From Methylobacterium amylolyticum (lineage in GTDB: Bacteria; Pseudomonadota; Alphaproteobacteria; Rhizobiales; Beijerinckiaceae), in contig NZ_JAUYZI010000001.1 in the NCBI RefSeq assembly GCF_030700245.1, positions 62,001 to 126,000 of the forward strand: 64,000 nucleotides of DNA, in the 5' to 3' direction. The translations under genes were made by a program, and so were the position numbers. Shown here piece after piece: positions 43,583-52,159 of this stretch. Within the stretch, counting starts at the first letter, position 1. Each line of letters starts with the position of its first letter. The notes under the pieces are model-generated. The model saw nothing but the letters and a program-made list of their open reading frames with translations, ran no database searches and was not told the DNA's origin.

Positions 43583-45361
43583 TCACTTGAGCTCGAAGCG
43601 GATGCCGAACAAGCCTCCTCCCTCGTCGTCGGACAGACGCGGGTCCAAGATGTCATCTGCGATCTCGACGTCCAGTCCGAGCAACGGGAGGGTCTCGGAG
43701 TTCAGGGTGACGATGTATTGCCCACCGAAGTCGCCGATGACGGTCTTGCCCAGGAGCAGGGCCGAGCGGACTTGCCGCGGATCGACACCGTCGAAGAGGT
43801 GGCTGTCGTGGACCACGAAGCCGGGGCCGCCGGCAAAGCGTTCCCGCGCCGCCTGATAGAGCATCAAGTCGAAGCAGAAGATCTCCATGTGGTCGATGCC
43901 GCCGCGGTTGCCGTCACCCTGGATGGTGATGCGGAACTCCGGTCCCTTGCTCGTCGCATCGACTATCAGGTTGCCCCGGCGGTCGTCGTAGAGCCCCGAG
44001 ATCGCGGCATCGATTCGCCGCATGGCGACACGGAGGACATCCTCGCGCTGCCGGTGGTCGGCCTGAAGCCGCTCGTGGAGGGTCAGCCGCTCGATCTGCG
44101 CCTGGTTCTTCTTGCCTTCCAGGATCTCCGCGTTACGCAGCTTCTCCCGGAGCAGGGTGGCCTGCATTTCAAGGGTGGCGAGTTCCTCGCCCATCCGCGT
44201 GAAGTCGTCGAGCGCGCCCTTCCCGGCCAGGACCTGCATGATCTGCGATTGCCGGCCGTCGAGGACCTCCATCTCAGCTTCGAGCGCCGCGACCCTGGAA
44301 TGGGTCTCCGCGACCTGCTCGGCCAGGTGCGCCTTGCGGTTCTCGACCACCGAGTGCTGGAACGACTTGACGTCGTCGAACCGGCGCAGGACGACGCCGG
44401 GCAGCTCGACGCCCGCCGACCTGTAGATCCGCTCCAGCACCGCGTATTCCGGGGGCCGCTCGACCTCGGAGACGCGCTGCAGGTGTTCGATGGTCTGCCG
44501 CGCCTGCACGAGCTCGTGTCCGATGGCCTTGATGCGACGGCGGGCGTCGGCGGCCTCGCGGGCGAAGGTACGATACTCCTCCAACACCTCGAAGTTCGCC
44601 GTCTGCTCGCGCAGGCGGGTCATCCTGTCCTCGATCCGGTTGAGCTCCGGCCGGATCTCGGCCACGGACCCGAACATCCGGCCGAACGCGCCCTCGCGGA
44701 TGGCCTTCTTCAGCTCGCGTAGGCTCGCCTCGCGAAGCCGGAGCTCCTCGATGTCGCGCGGCACGCGCCAGTCGAGCCCGATGAGGTACGAGAGGTTGAT
44801 CTGCCAGTCGCTGGGCTGCTGCTTGTCGCCGTGGCGCTCGGGCGACTGGAAGCCGCCGACCTTGTTGCGGCGGGCGAAGTAGCTGACCATCGAGCGGAAG
44901 CTCGGGCTGAACGACGCGCCAAACTTGGTGCCCTTGGGTTCCTGCGGGAGCCCGAACCAATAGTGGCCGAGTAGCTCCCGCCACCGCTTGACCGGCAGGT
45001 AGGGTCGGCTGGCCTTCTTGTCGTGCGACAGGTCGACGCCGAGGAGGGCGGCGGCGTCCGGGTCGAGCAGGATCTGGTTCGCGTTGTCCCCCCGACGGGA
45101 GACGGATACCTCGTGACCGCCTAGCCGGAACGTGCCGTGGAAGGCGTAGGCCGCCAGTTCACGGACCTGGAACATGGAGCCCTTACCGGCATCCGAGCCC
45201 AGCAGGAAGTGGATGACCTCGATGGCGCTGGTCTTCCCCGCGCTGTTGCGGGTCTGCCTCTCGGTCGAGTCCTCGGTCCTGTCCGCCACGAGGACGTTGA
45301 GCCCCTCGTGGAAGGTGAGCGCCTTGAAGCTCGGGAGGTCGCTGGAGATGCCGAGGATCAT
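43583..45361 (-). CDS. ABC-three-component system ATPase (DUF2326, SMC/Rad50-like)
   Basis: 592 residues from ATG 45361, chosen because it overlaps the upstream stop (ATGA). The N-terminus (ISSDLPSFKALTFHEGLNVLVADR) and Walker A NSAGKTSAIEVIHFLLG are of the Rad50/SMC type. A long central coiled coil (about 240-440) follows. The C-terminal DUF2326 part has MEIFCFDLMLYQAARE and FVVHDSHLFDGVDPRQ, where the Walker B is replaced by HDS as in that family. It is probably a DNA-sensing ATPase of a defence-type operon. Confidence 0.8.
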   Translation of the reverse strand: MILGISSDLPSFKALTFHEGLNVLVADRTEDSTERQTRNSAGKTSAIEVIHFLLGSDAGKGSMFQVRELAAYAFHGTFRLGGHEVSVSRRGDNANQILLDPDAAALLGVDLSHDKKASRPYLPVKRWRELLGHYWFGLPQEPKGTKFGASFSPSFRSMVSYFARRNKVGGFQSPERHGDKQQPSDWQINLSYLIGLDWRVPRDIEELRLREASLRELKKAIREGAFGRMFGSVAEIRPELNRIEDRMTRLREQTANFEVLEEYRTFAREAADARRRIKAIGHELVQARQTIEHLQRVSEVERPPEYAVLERIYRSAGVELPGVVLRRFDDVKSFQHSVVENRKAHLAEQVAETHSRVAALEAEMEVLDGRQSQIMQVLAGKGALDDFTRMGEELATLEMQATLLREKLRNAEILEGKKNQAQIERLTLHERLQADHRQREDVLRVAMRRIDAAISGLYDDRRGNLIVDATSKGPEFRITIQGDGNRGGIDHMEIFCFDLMLYQAARERFAGGPGFVVHDSHLFDGVDPRQVRSALLLGKTVIGDFGGQYIVTLNSETLPLLGLDVEIADDILDPRLSDDEGGGLFGIRFELK

Positions 45362-45612
45362 CGCAGCCCACCGCATGGGGCGATGAGCCCCCCTTCGACG
45401 AGCTCGATGGCGGAGACCGCATTCAGGAAGCAGAGCGCCAGGACGAACCAGTCGAACGACAGTGGCGAGGCGTCAGGTCGCCGGGAGCGGGCCGCGCGGA
45501 CCGCGTCCCAGATGGCGGAGACGCTGCTCGGGCCATCGAGCACGGCCAGGATGTCGGCCCCGACGCCGATCAGCGCCCGGTCGTGGCGCAGGTGCTTGGC
45601 CGGCAGGATCAC
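45358..45612 (-). CDS. ABC-three-component system middle component
   Basis: 84 residues from a GTG overlapping the upstream stop (GTGA). It reads MILPAKHLRHDRALIGVGAD, then a helical core ending SFDWFVLALCFLNAVSAIEL. This matches the small middle components described for ABC-3C systems (family 6-like). Its role is thought to be bridging the ATPase and the effector. All three genes overlap by 4 bp, which indicates fixed stoichiometric expression. Confidence 0.7.
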   Translation of the reverse strand: MILPAKHLRHDRALIGVGADILAVLDGPSSVSAIWDAVRAARSRRPDASPLSFDWFVLALCFLNAVSAIELVEGGLIAPCGGLR

Positions 45613-46553
45613 GCGGCCACCTCGATGGGCGGCCGGTCCTTGAAGACCGTGCAGGCGTCGAAGAGGTAGGCCAGGAGGCTCCAGGCGGCGACGTCGCGCT
45701 CCTGTGTCGGGTTCCCGGTCCCGACGATGCCGTCGTACAGCCCGAGCATGACCTCGTTGGAGGTGAGGTCCTGCAGGTCGAGGTCCTTGTAGCGGCGGCG
45801 GAACTCGTTCGCGAGGGTGATGCCGAGGAGCGGGTTCGGGTCGTTGAGGATGTGAGCCCGGACGATGTCCGCGTTCGTCTGCCCCATCGCGATCTTGCGG
45901 GCCACGGCCCCGGTGATGGCGTTGTAGCGCAGCTTGTCCCGGGGCACCGACGCGGCATCGTCGTCCTCCGGCAGGTCGTCCGAGATGGCCTTCACGACGG
46001 CATGCAGGACGGCCACGACCTCGGGCGGCTGAAGGTTCTCGAAATCGGCCAGCGTCGCGGCACGCCCGATGAGGCGGACGACATCGGGCTCCTCAAGGGC
46101 GAAGATCACCTTCTTGAAGCTCATCTTCCCGAAGAGGTGCAGCTGGTGCTGCGGGTTCGCCAACCGCAGCTCCTCGATCTTGGCCAGGGGTTCCGCGGTG
46201 GGGCCGTCCACGAAGTTGTGGACCATGTGCCAGCGGGTCATCCGCGTCCAATGGCGCGCAGCCCCCCGGTAGTCGGTCTCCATCTTCTTCGTGAGGGTCT
46301 TGTTGACCGCCTTGCGGTTCTCCCCACCCTTCGCCGCCCCGTAGCACTGGAACACCTCTGCCGTGGTGTGCAGGAACCCGTCGCACTTGCGGTCGCCGGC
46401 GCGTCCGGAGGCAGCCACGCGCTCGAACTCCTCGCCGTGACGCATCTCCATCATCGTCGCGAAAAAATTCTCGAACTCCTCGCCGTGGGTCCGGTAGAGC
46501 TTCAGTTCGAGGGCGTCGTGCCAGTCGCCTTGCTTGTCTGCGGGGATAGGCAT
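45609..46553 (-). CDS. ABC-three-component system protein with nuclease-like N-terminus
   Basis: 314 residues. The N-terminus has a restriction-endonuclease-like pattern (FENFFATMMEMRHGEEFERVAASGRAGDRKCDGFL ... EVFQCYG), with GD-x3-CDG and QxY in place of the usual QxK. The C-terminal two-thirds is helical and probably the ABC-3C C-terminal domain that contacts the other subunits. The missing lysine leaves catalysis uncertain. It is the first gene of the operon. Confidence 0.7.
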   Translation of the reverse strand: MPIPADKQGDWHDALELKLYRTHGEEFENFFATMMEMRHGEEFERVAASGRAGDRKCDGFLHTTAEVFQCYGAAKGGENRKAVNKTLTKKMETDYRGAARHWTRMTRWHMVHNFVDGPTAEPLAKIEELRLANPQHQLHLFGKMSFKKVIFALEEPDVVRLIGRAATLADFENLQPPEVVAVLHAVVKAISDDLPEDDDAASVPRDKLRYNAITGAVARKIAMGQTNADIVRAHILNDPNPLLGITLANEFRRRYKDLDLQDLTSNEVMLGLYDGIVGTGNPTQERDVAAWSLLAYLFDACTVFKDRPPIEVAA

Positions 46554-46860
46554 GTGCCGGCGGTGCTTCTGGCTGATGGAATCGCGCTAACGCGCAATGG
46601 GAAGCCTAGCAGCACTCCGAGCAACCGACACCTGGCGCAGCCCTGTCGGTAACAGGCGAGTTGGCGCACGTTCGCGGGCCAGCTCGCAGGCACCGACAGG
46701 CTGCGGGCCTGGGGTTTTTGGACCGGGACGTCACCGGCGGCCAGTCACTCCGCTTGGTGCAGAGCCTCGTACTTCCGCCGACCCCCGCCGCGATCCTGCT
46801 CCTCTCGCCCGCGAGGTTCTGGCGGCACGAGGAAGCACCACGGTGCCCCATCGGCGATGC
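46554..46860. other. Intergenic region between the ABC-3C operon and arsH
   Basis: 307 bp with no gene I can support. CGCG-CTAA-CGCG at 46583-46594, 30 bp upstream of the ABC-3C start, is a short dyad that could be an operator. The rest is GC-rich without clear promoter boxes or repeats. Confidence 0.4.
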
Positions 46861-47607
46861 CTACCGTTTGGCGAAGCCGATATCGTCGGCGACGGCCTTC
46901 AGGCGCTCTGGTTCGCGTTCCTTGCGCTCGGAGTAGCGGTCGACGAGGTAATCGGCCCGCCCGCGGGTCAGGAGGGTGAACTTCATCAGCTCCTCGCAGA
47001 CGTCCACGACCCGGTCGTAGAGCGGCCCTGGCCTCATGCGGCCCGCGTCGTCGAACTCCTTGTAGGCCATCGGCACCGACGACTGGTTCGGGATCGTCAC
47101 CATCCGCATCCAGCGCCCCAGCACCCGCAGGCTGTTCACGGCGTTGAAGCTCTGCGATCCGCCCGAGACCTGCATGACGGCCAGGGTGCGGCCCTGGGTC
47201 GGGCGAACCGAGCCCTCGCTGAGGGGCAGCCAGTCGACCTGGCTCTTCATCACCCCGGTCAGATTGCCGTGCCGCTCGGGGCTGACCCAGACCTGTCCCT
47301 CCGACCAGATCGAGAGCTGCCGTAGCTCCTGCACCTTCGGATGGTCGGCGGTGGCGTCGTCCGGCAGCGGCAGCCCGTCCGCGTGGAAGATGCGGACCTC
47401 GCCGCCCATCGCCTCCAGCAATCGCGCCGCCTCGTAGGCCAGGAAGCGGCTGAAAGACCGCGCCCGGAGCGACCCGTAGAGAACGAGGAACCGAGGCGCA
47501 TGGTCGAGCGGCGTCGGAGCCGCCATCCGCTCCTCGGTCGGCACCTCGAAATGCACCTCGGAGAGGTTCGGCATCCCGTCGGCGAACGGCTGCTGGGGCT
47601 TGTCCAA
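46861..47607 (-). CDS. arsH: Organoarsenical oxidase / NADPH-FMN reductase ArsH
   Basis: 248 residues. The flavodoxin-like FMN site is [20 protein letters not shown], followed by [13 protein letters not shown] at the start and [19 protein letters not shown] and [20 protein letters not shown], all typical of ArsH. It oxidises trivalent methylated or aromatic arsenicals and produces or relieves oxidative stress. It is divergent from arsR across a 50-bp shared control region. Confidence 0.95.
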   Translation of the reverse strand: MDKPQQPFADGMPNLSEVHFEVPTEERMAAPTPLDHAPRFLVLYGSLRARSFSRFLAYEAARLLEAMGGEVRIFHADGLPLPDDATADHPKVQELRQLSIWSEGQVWVSPERHGNLTGVMKSQVDWLPLSEGSVRPTQGRTLAVMQVSGGSQSFNAVNSLRVLGRWMRMVTIPNQSSVPMAYKEFDDAGRMRPGPLYDRVVDVCEELMKFTLLTRGRADYLVDRYSERKEREPERLKAVADDIGFAKR

Positions 47608-47628
47608 GGCGCTTCTTTTATCTACGTT

Positions 47629-47642
47629 TCAACGAGAGTTGA
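47629..47642. promoter_or_regulatory. Candidate ArsR operator
   Basis: A dyad TCAAC-GAGA-GTTGA in the 50-bp gap between arsH and arsR, flanked by AT-rich sequence (TATCTACGTT and TATATAGG). Its location is where ArsR should bind to control both directions. Confidence 0.55.
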
Positions 47643-47657
47643 TATATAGGTCATTCG

Positions 47658-48017
47658 ATGGACGAGCGGCAAGCCCTCGCGGCCTTCGCGGCCCTCGGCC
47701 AGGAGCACCGGCTCCGGGTCGTGCGCGCTCTGGTCACCGCCGGCCCGGACGGGCTCGCCGCCGGCGTCCTCGCCGAGACGGTGAAAGTCGCCGGCAACAA
47801 CCTGTCCTTCCACCTGAAGGAGCTCTCGCACGCCGGGCTGATCACCTCCCGGCGCGAGGGAAAGTCGGTCATCTACAGCGCCGCCTACGGCGGCCTGTCC
47901 GACCTCGTCCAGTTCCTCATGCGCGACTGCTGCCAGGGCCACCCGGAGGTCTGTGCCCCGGCCGTCGCCGCGCTCGCCGCCTGCGACTGCACCACCGGGG
48001 ACACCCTCCATGCCTGA
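47658..48017 (+). CDS. arsR: Arsenic-responsive repressor ArsR
   Basis: 119 residues. The winged helix is clear (ALGQEHRLRVVRALVTAGPDGLAAGVLAE, then NNLSFHLKELSHAGLITSRREGKSVIYSA). The C-terminus has a cysteine cluster, CC in RDCCQGH, C in PEVCAP and C in ACDC, suited to As(III) binding away from the DNA-binding helix. It heads the ars operon and overlaps arsC by 8 bp. Confidence 0.93.
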   Translation: MDERQALAAFAALGQEHRLRVVRALVTAGPDGLAAGVLAETVKVAGNNLSFHLKELSHAGLITSRREGKSVIYSAAYGGLSDLVQFLMRDCCQGHPEVCAPAVAALAACDCTTGDTLHA

Positions 48018-48537
48018 GCCCGCCTACAACGTCCTATTTCTCTGCACCGGCAACTCGGCCCGCTCGATCCTGGCCGAGGCCATGCTAAACAAGGAGGGCG
48101 GCGGTCGCTTCCGCGCCTTCTCCGCCGGCAGCCGACCCAAGGGCGAGCCGCACCCGATGGCGCTGCAGGTCCTGCGGGAGAGCGACTACCCGACCGAGGG
48201 CCTGCGCTCGAAGTCGTGGGAAGAGTTCGCCGGTCCCGACGCCCCCGTCATGGATTTCGTCTTCACCGTCTGCGACAACGCCGCCGGCGAGGCGTGCCCG
48301 TACTGGCCGGGCCAGCCGGTGACGGCCCACTGGGGCATCGAGGACCCCGCCGCGGCGGAGAGCTCGGAGATGGAGCGCAAGCGCGCCTTCGTCACCGCCC
48401 AGCGCTACCTCAAGAATCGGATCGCGGCCTTCGTCGCCCTGCCGCTCGGCAGCCTCGACCAGGTCGCCCTGTCGTCGAAGGTCCGCGAGATCGGCCAGAT
48501 GGCCGGCGCGACCTCGGCCCGCCCGGAGGTCGCGTGA
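48010..48537 (+). CDS. arsC: Arsenate reductase ArsC, low-molecular-weight phosphatase (thioredoxin) type
   Basis: 175 residues. The phosphatase-loop CTGNSARS lies at the N-terminus, with VFTVCDNAAGEACPYWPG carrying the further cysteines of the redox cascade. It reduces arsenate to arsenite for export by Acr3. It overlaps both neighbours in the operon. Confidence 0.93.
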   Translation: MPEPAYNVLFLCTGNSARSILAEAMLNKEGGGRFRAFSAGSRPKGEPHPMALQVLRESDYPTEGLRSKSWEEFAGPDAPVMDFVFTVCDNAAGEACPYWPGQPVTAHWGIEDPAAAESSEMERKRAFVTAQRYLKNRIAAFVALPLGSLDQVALSSKVREIGQMAGATSARPEVA

Positions 48538-48962
48538 TGGACGTCGTCATCTACCACAACCCCGCCTGCGGCACGTCCCGCAACACCCTGGCGATGATCC
48601 GCAATGCCGGCATCGAGGCGCACGTGGTCGAGTACCTGAAGTCGCCGCCGAACCGGGCGCTTCTCAAGCAACTGCTCGCCCGCGCAGGCCTCTCGGTGCG
48701 GGACGCCCTGCGCGAGAAGGGTACCCCCTACGCCGAGCTCGGCCTCGGCGACCCGGCGCTGGGCGACGAGCAGCTCCTCGACGCGGTCGAGGCGCACCCG
48801 GTCCTGCTGAACCGCCCGCTCGTGGTCAGCCCGAAGGGCGTGCGCCTGTGCCGGCCCTCCGAGGCGGTGCTCGACCTCCTCCCGGACCAGCAGGGGGAGT
48901 TCGTGAAGGAGGACGGCGAGCGCGTCGTCGACGAGCGCGGCCGCCGCGTCGCCACCGCCTGA
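48537..48962 (+). CDS. arsC: Arsenate reductase ArsC, glutaredoxin-dependent type
   Basis: 141 residues. The active-site Cys is in IYHNPACGTSRNTLAMIR, with NRPLVVSPKGVRLCRPSEAV carrying the conserved arginine region. This class is unrelated to the first ArsC and uses glutathione and glutaredoxin. Its ATG overlaps the previous TGA. Having both types in one operon gives two electron sources for the same reaction. Confidence 0.93.
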   Translation: MDVVIYHNPACGTSRNTLAMIRNAGIEAHVVEYLKSPPNRALLKQLLARAGLSVRDALREKGTPYAELGLGDPALGDEQLLDAVEAHPVLLNRPLVVSPKGVRLCRPSEAVLDLLPDQQGEFVKEDGERVVDERGRRVATA

Positions 48963-48969
48963 GGACACT

Positions 48970-50037
48970 ATGAGCACCTTCGAACGCTACCTGACCCTCT
49001 GGGTCGCCCTCTGCATCGTGGCCGGCATCGCGCTCGGCCACGTCATGCCGGGCTTCTTCCACGCCGTCGGCAACGCCGAGGTCGCCAAGGTGAACCTGCC
49101 GGTCGCCGTCCTGATCTGGCTCATGGTCATCCCCATGCTGCTCAAGATCGACTTCGCCTCGCTGCGCCACGTCGGGCGGCACTGGCGCGGCATCGGCGTG
49201 ACGCTGTTCATCAACTGGGCGGTGAAGCCGTTCTCGATGGCCGCGCTCGGCTGGTTGTTCATCGGCACCCTGTTTCGGCCCTACCTGCCGGCCGACCAAG
49301 TCGACAGCTACATCGCCGGGCTCATCATCCTGGCGGCGGCGCCCTGCACCGCCATGGTGTTCGTCTGGTCGAACCTGACGAAGGGCGAGCCGCACTTCAC
49401 CCTAAGCCAGGTGGCTCTCAACGACACCATCATGGTGGTGGCCTTCGCGCCCATCGTCGGCCTGCTGCTGGGCCTGTCGGCCATCACCGTGCCCTGGGGC
49501 ACGCTGGTGCTGTCGGTCGTGCTCTACATCGTCATCCCGGTGATCATCGCCCAGGTCGTGCGCCGCGCCCTCCTCGCCTCGGGCGGGCAGGCGGCGCTGG
49601 ACCGGCTCCTCGCCAGGCTGGGGCCGGCCTCGCTCGTGGCGCTTCTCGCGACCCTGGTGCTGCTGTTCGGCTTCCAGGGCGAGCAGATCCTGGCGCAGCC
49701 GGCGGTGATCGGCCTGCTCGCGGTCCCCATCCTCATCCAGGTCTACCTGAACTCGGGGTTGGCCTACCTCCTGAACCGCGTCGCGGGCGAGCAGCACTGC
49801 GTCGCCGGCCCGTCGGCGCTGATCGGCGCCTCGAACTTCTTCGAGCTGGCGGTCGCGGCAGCGATCAGCCTGTTCGGCTTCAACTCGGGCGCGGCGCTCG
49901 CCACCGTGGTCGGCGTGCTCATCGAGGTGCCGGTCATGCTGTCGGTCGTGTGGATCGTGAACCGCAGCCAAGGCTGGTACGAGCGCGGCGCGGCGGGCAA
50001 GGGAGCGGCCCTGAAGCCTGCCTCCCGTGAGGTCTGA
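48970..50037 (+). CDS. acr3: Arsenite efflux permease Acr3
   Basis: 355 residues with about ten membrane helices. Diagnostic segments are LIWLMVIPMLLKIDFASL, FINWAVKPFSMAALGWLF, APCTAMVFVWSNL (the essential Cys) and GASNFFELAVAAAISLFGF. It exports arsenite driven by the proton gradient. It is the main output of the ars operon and overlaps the MFS gene by 11 bp. Confidence 0.95.
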   Translation: MSTFERYLTLWVALCIVAGIALGHVMPGFFHAVGNAEVAKVNLPVAVLIWLMVIPMLLKIDFASLRHVGRHWRGIGVTLFINWAVKPFSMAALGWLFIGTLFRPYLPADQVDSYIAGLIILAAAPCTAMVFVWSNLTKGEPHFTLSQVALNDTIMVVAFAPIVGLLLGLSAITVPWGTLVLSVVLYIVIPVIIAQVVRRALLASGGQAALDRLLARLGPASLVALLATLVLLFGFQGEQILAQPAVIGLLAVPILIQVYLNSGLAYLLNRVAGEQHCVAGPSALIGASNFFELAVAAAISLFGFNSGAALATVVGVLIEVPVMLSVVWIVNRSQGWYERGAAGKGAALKPASREV

Positions 50038-51229
50038 GGCCCGCGGCCGCCTCGCCGTCATCTCGGCCCTGGGCGTGGTGGAGATCCTCGCCTGGGGCTC
50101 GTCGTTCTACCTGCCGGCGGTGCTCGCCGGTCCCATCGCCGTCGACACCGGCTGGCCGCTAGCCTGGGTGGTCAGCGGCCTGTCCGTCGGGCTCCTGGTC
50201 GCGGCCATCGCCTCGCCCCGCGTGGGAATCGCCATCCACCGGCACGGGGGACGCCCGGTCCTGGCGCTGGCCGCCCTGCTGCTGGCGGCCGGCCACGTCG
50301 TGATCGGGCTGGCGCCGAACCTGCCCTTGTTCCTGTCCGGCTGGCTGGTCATCGGGCTCGGCATGGGCTGCGGCCTCTACGACCCCGCCTTCGCGACCCT
50401 CGGCCGGCTCTACGGCGCCGAGGCGCGCCCGGCCATCACCACGCTGACCCTCTGGGGCGGTTTCGCCAGCACCGTCTGCTGGCCGCTCTCGGCCTTCCTC
50501 GTCGAGCAGGTCGGCTGGCGCCACGCCTGCCTTGCCTATGCCGGGCTGCACCTCGTCGTGACCCTGCCACTGGTATTGAGCCTGATCCCGAAGGCGCCTG
50601 CCCGGAAGCCCGCAAGAGGTGAGGAACACCACGCGGACGTTCCGTTGACGCCTCGCGAGCGCCGAGCCTACCGGCTGATCGCCGGCGTGCTCGTACTGGG
50701 CGGCACCGTTATGACGCTGGTCTCGGTGCACCTCATCGCCCTGCTGCAGGCCCGTGGCGTCGCGCTGGCCGCGGCCGTCTCCTACGGCGCGCTGATCGGG
50801 CCGGCCCAGGTCGGGGCCCGCATCGTCGAGATGGCGAACAAGGGCCGGCACCACCCGCTATGGACCCTGACCGTGGCCATGGCGCTGGTTGTCGTAGGGC
50901 TCGCCATCCTGGCGGCGGGCGTGCCGACGGTCGGCCTTGCCCTGGTGCTCTACGGGGCGGGCAACGGGATCTACTCCATTGCCCGGGGCACGGTGCCGCT
51001 CGCCCTTTTCGGGCCGGCGCGCTACCCAGTGCTCGTGGGACGCTTGGCGCGACCTGGTCTCGCCGCACAGGCGCTGGCCCCCTCGCTCGGGGCGGTGGCG
51101 CTCACTTACGGCGGCGCCGACGCCGCCTACGGCCTGCTGGTGGCGCTCGCGCTGGCGAACCTCGGCCTGGCGATAGCCTTGTGGGGGGCGCGGCCGGACG
51201 TCGTCGAGGGAAGCTGCGCCGTTCGCTGA
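50027..51229 (+). CDS. MFS transporter of the arsenic operon
   Basis: 400 residues from a GTG, with twelve predicted helices, for example GVVEILAWGSSFYLPAVLAG and LALAALLLAAGHVVIGLA. It is an MFS protein of the kind often found at the end of alphaproteobacterial ars operons. It may export a further arsenical such as an organoarsenical or As(III); the substrate is not readable from the sequence. Translational overlap with acr3 supports a shared role. Confidence 0.8.
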   Translation: MRSEARGRLAVISALGVVEILAWGSSFYLPAVLAGPIAVDTGWPLAWVVSGLSVGLLVAAIASPRVGIAIHRHGGRPVLALAALLLAAGHVVIGLAPNLPLFLSGWLVIGLGMGCGLYDPAFATLGRLYGAEARPAITTLTLWGGFASTVCWPLSAFLVEQVGWRHACLAYAGLHLVVTLPLVLSLIPKAPARKPARGEEHHADVPLTPRERRAYRLIAGVLVLGGTVMTLVSVHLIALLQARGVALAAAVSYGALIGPAQVGARIVEMANKGRHHPLWTLTVAMALVVVGLAILAAGVPTVGLALVLYGAGNGIYSIARGTVPLALFGPARYPVLVGRLARPGLAAQALAPSLGAVALTYGGADAAYGLLVALALANLGLAIALWGARPDVVEGSCAVR

Positions 51230-51311
51230 ACGGAGGCTGCGTGCAGGCTTCAGAACCGGTTCAACGCGACTTGCCCAGTCTGGAGACATCTCAACCGAGG
51301 AGGGTCGTCCC

Positions 51312-51542
51312 ATGAAGCTTCGCATTGCAGGTCTGGTTGCGGCTGCCCTGGTGCTGCTCCCTGGCGCCGCCTCCGCGCAGTGGTACGAGCGCGGGCCGCG
51401 CCATCATCACCATCACCACTGGGATCACCATCATCACCATGGCTACGGCCACCGCCACGGCTACGAGCGGCATCACCATCACGGCTATGACCGCCCTGTC
51501 CAATTCGACCGAGGCCACCACCATCACCATCACGGGTACTGA
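51312..51542 (+). CDS. Histidine-rich secreted peptide, probable metal buffer
   Basis: 76 residues: a signal peptide (LRIAGLVAAALVLLPGAASA) and a 54-residue mature part with 23 histidines in runs of 6, 5, 4 and 6, spaced by Gly, Tyr, Arg and Asp. AGGAGG lies upstream. Such a peptide should bind Cu, Ni or Zn in the periplasm. It sits between arsenite and copper efflux genes. It is a real gene by its signal peptide, ribosome site and following terminator. Confidence 0.75.
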   Translation: MKLRIAGLVAAALVLLPGAASAQWYERGPRHHHHHHWDHHHHHGYGHRHGYERHHHHGYDRPVQFDRGHHHHHHGY

Positions 51543-51554
51543 CGGCCGCGTTCG

Positions 51555-51587
51555 ACCGCCGGGACCATCCGACGGGGTCCCGGCGGT
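51555..51587. terminator. Strong hairpin after the His-rich gene
   Basis: A perfect 12-bp inverted repeat (ACCGCCGGGACC / GGTCCCGGCGGT) with a 9-base loop, beginning 12 bp after the His-rich peptide stop. It isolates that gene from the copper genes downstream. Confidence 0.75.
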
Positions 51588-51676
51588 AGTGTGCACTTGA
51601 CCTTCCCACGGCGGGAAGGGGCATCCTGAAGTCCATCGACCTTCCGCGCGACCCGGAAAACTGGCATCGTCGATTC

Positions 51677-52078
51677 GTGACGTTCTGGCTCGCCCTCCGG
51701 CGGCTGCTCCCGCTCCTGGCGGTTCTCAGCCTCGCCCTGACGCCGGTGACCGCCTCCGCGGCCGCTGCGGGCATGCATGCCTCCATGACGGCTCAGGCCC
51801 ACGGTTCGCACGGGGCGATGCCGGCCATGGACCATGCCGGCATGGACATGGCCGGGATGGACATGGACGACATGCCCTGTTGCCCACCGGAGAAGCCCGA
51901 TTGCGCCAAGGCCGGTTGCCCGCTGCTGGCGCTCTGCCTCGCCAGCGTCGCCTCGCTCGTGCCGGCCGCGGTCCCCGTCCCGGCGCCGGTCGCGACGCGG
52001 ACGAGCCGTGCGTGGCCCGACGCGACCTCCTTCGCCAGCCTGCACGGGCCCCCGCTACCCGAGCCTCCCCGAGCCTGA
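51677..52078 (+). CDS. Met/His-rich exported protein, copper-locus
   Basis: 133 residues from a GTG. A hydrophobic export segment (LLPLLAVLSLALTPVTASA) precedes a Met/His/Asp-rich stretch (MDHAGMDMAGMDMDDMPCC) and a cysteine cluster (CCPPEKPDCAKAGC), then a second hydrophobic helix. These are soft-metal ligands, so copper binding near the membrane is likely. It is the first gene of the cus-like group. Confidence 0.6.
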   Translation: MTFWLALRRLLPLLAVLSLALTPVTASAAAAGMHASMTAQAHGSHGAMPAMDHAGMDMAGMDMDDMPCCPPEKPDCAKAGCPLLALCLASVASLVPAAVPVPAPVATRTSRAWPDATSFASLHGPPLPEPPRA

Positions 52079-52159
52079 ACCCGATGCCGCCGGCGCCCGC
52101 GCCGGCACGGTGACGCGCGCCCGCGCGTGGCCTTCCATCGCGTTCAGGAGAAGACACCC

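Noticed and set aside
44274..44984. Minus-strand frame inside the ABC-3C ATPase gene
   Set aside because: It is an Arg/Gly-rich shadow of the DUF2326 coding frame.
24357..46600. CRISPR array
   Set aside because: The only recurrent sequence is the dispersed palindrome at irregular distances inside genes; no regularly spaced repeats or cas genes were seen.
46606..46851. 81-codon minus-strand frame upstream of the ABC-3C operon
   Set aside because: It has no ribosome site, is rich in Cys, Arg and Ser as a random GC-rich frame would be, and no family is apparent.
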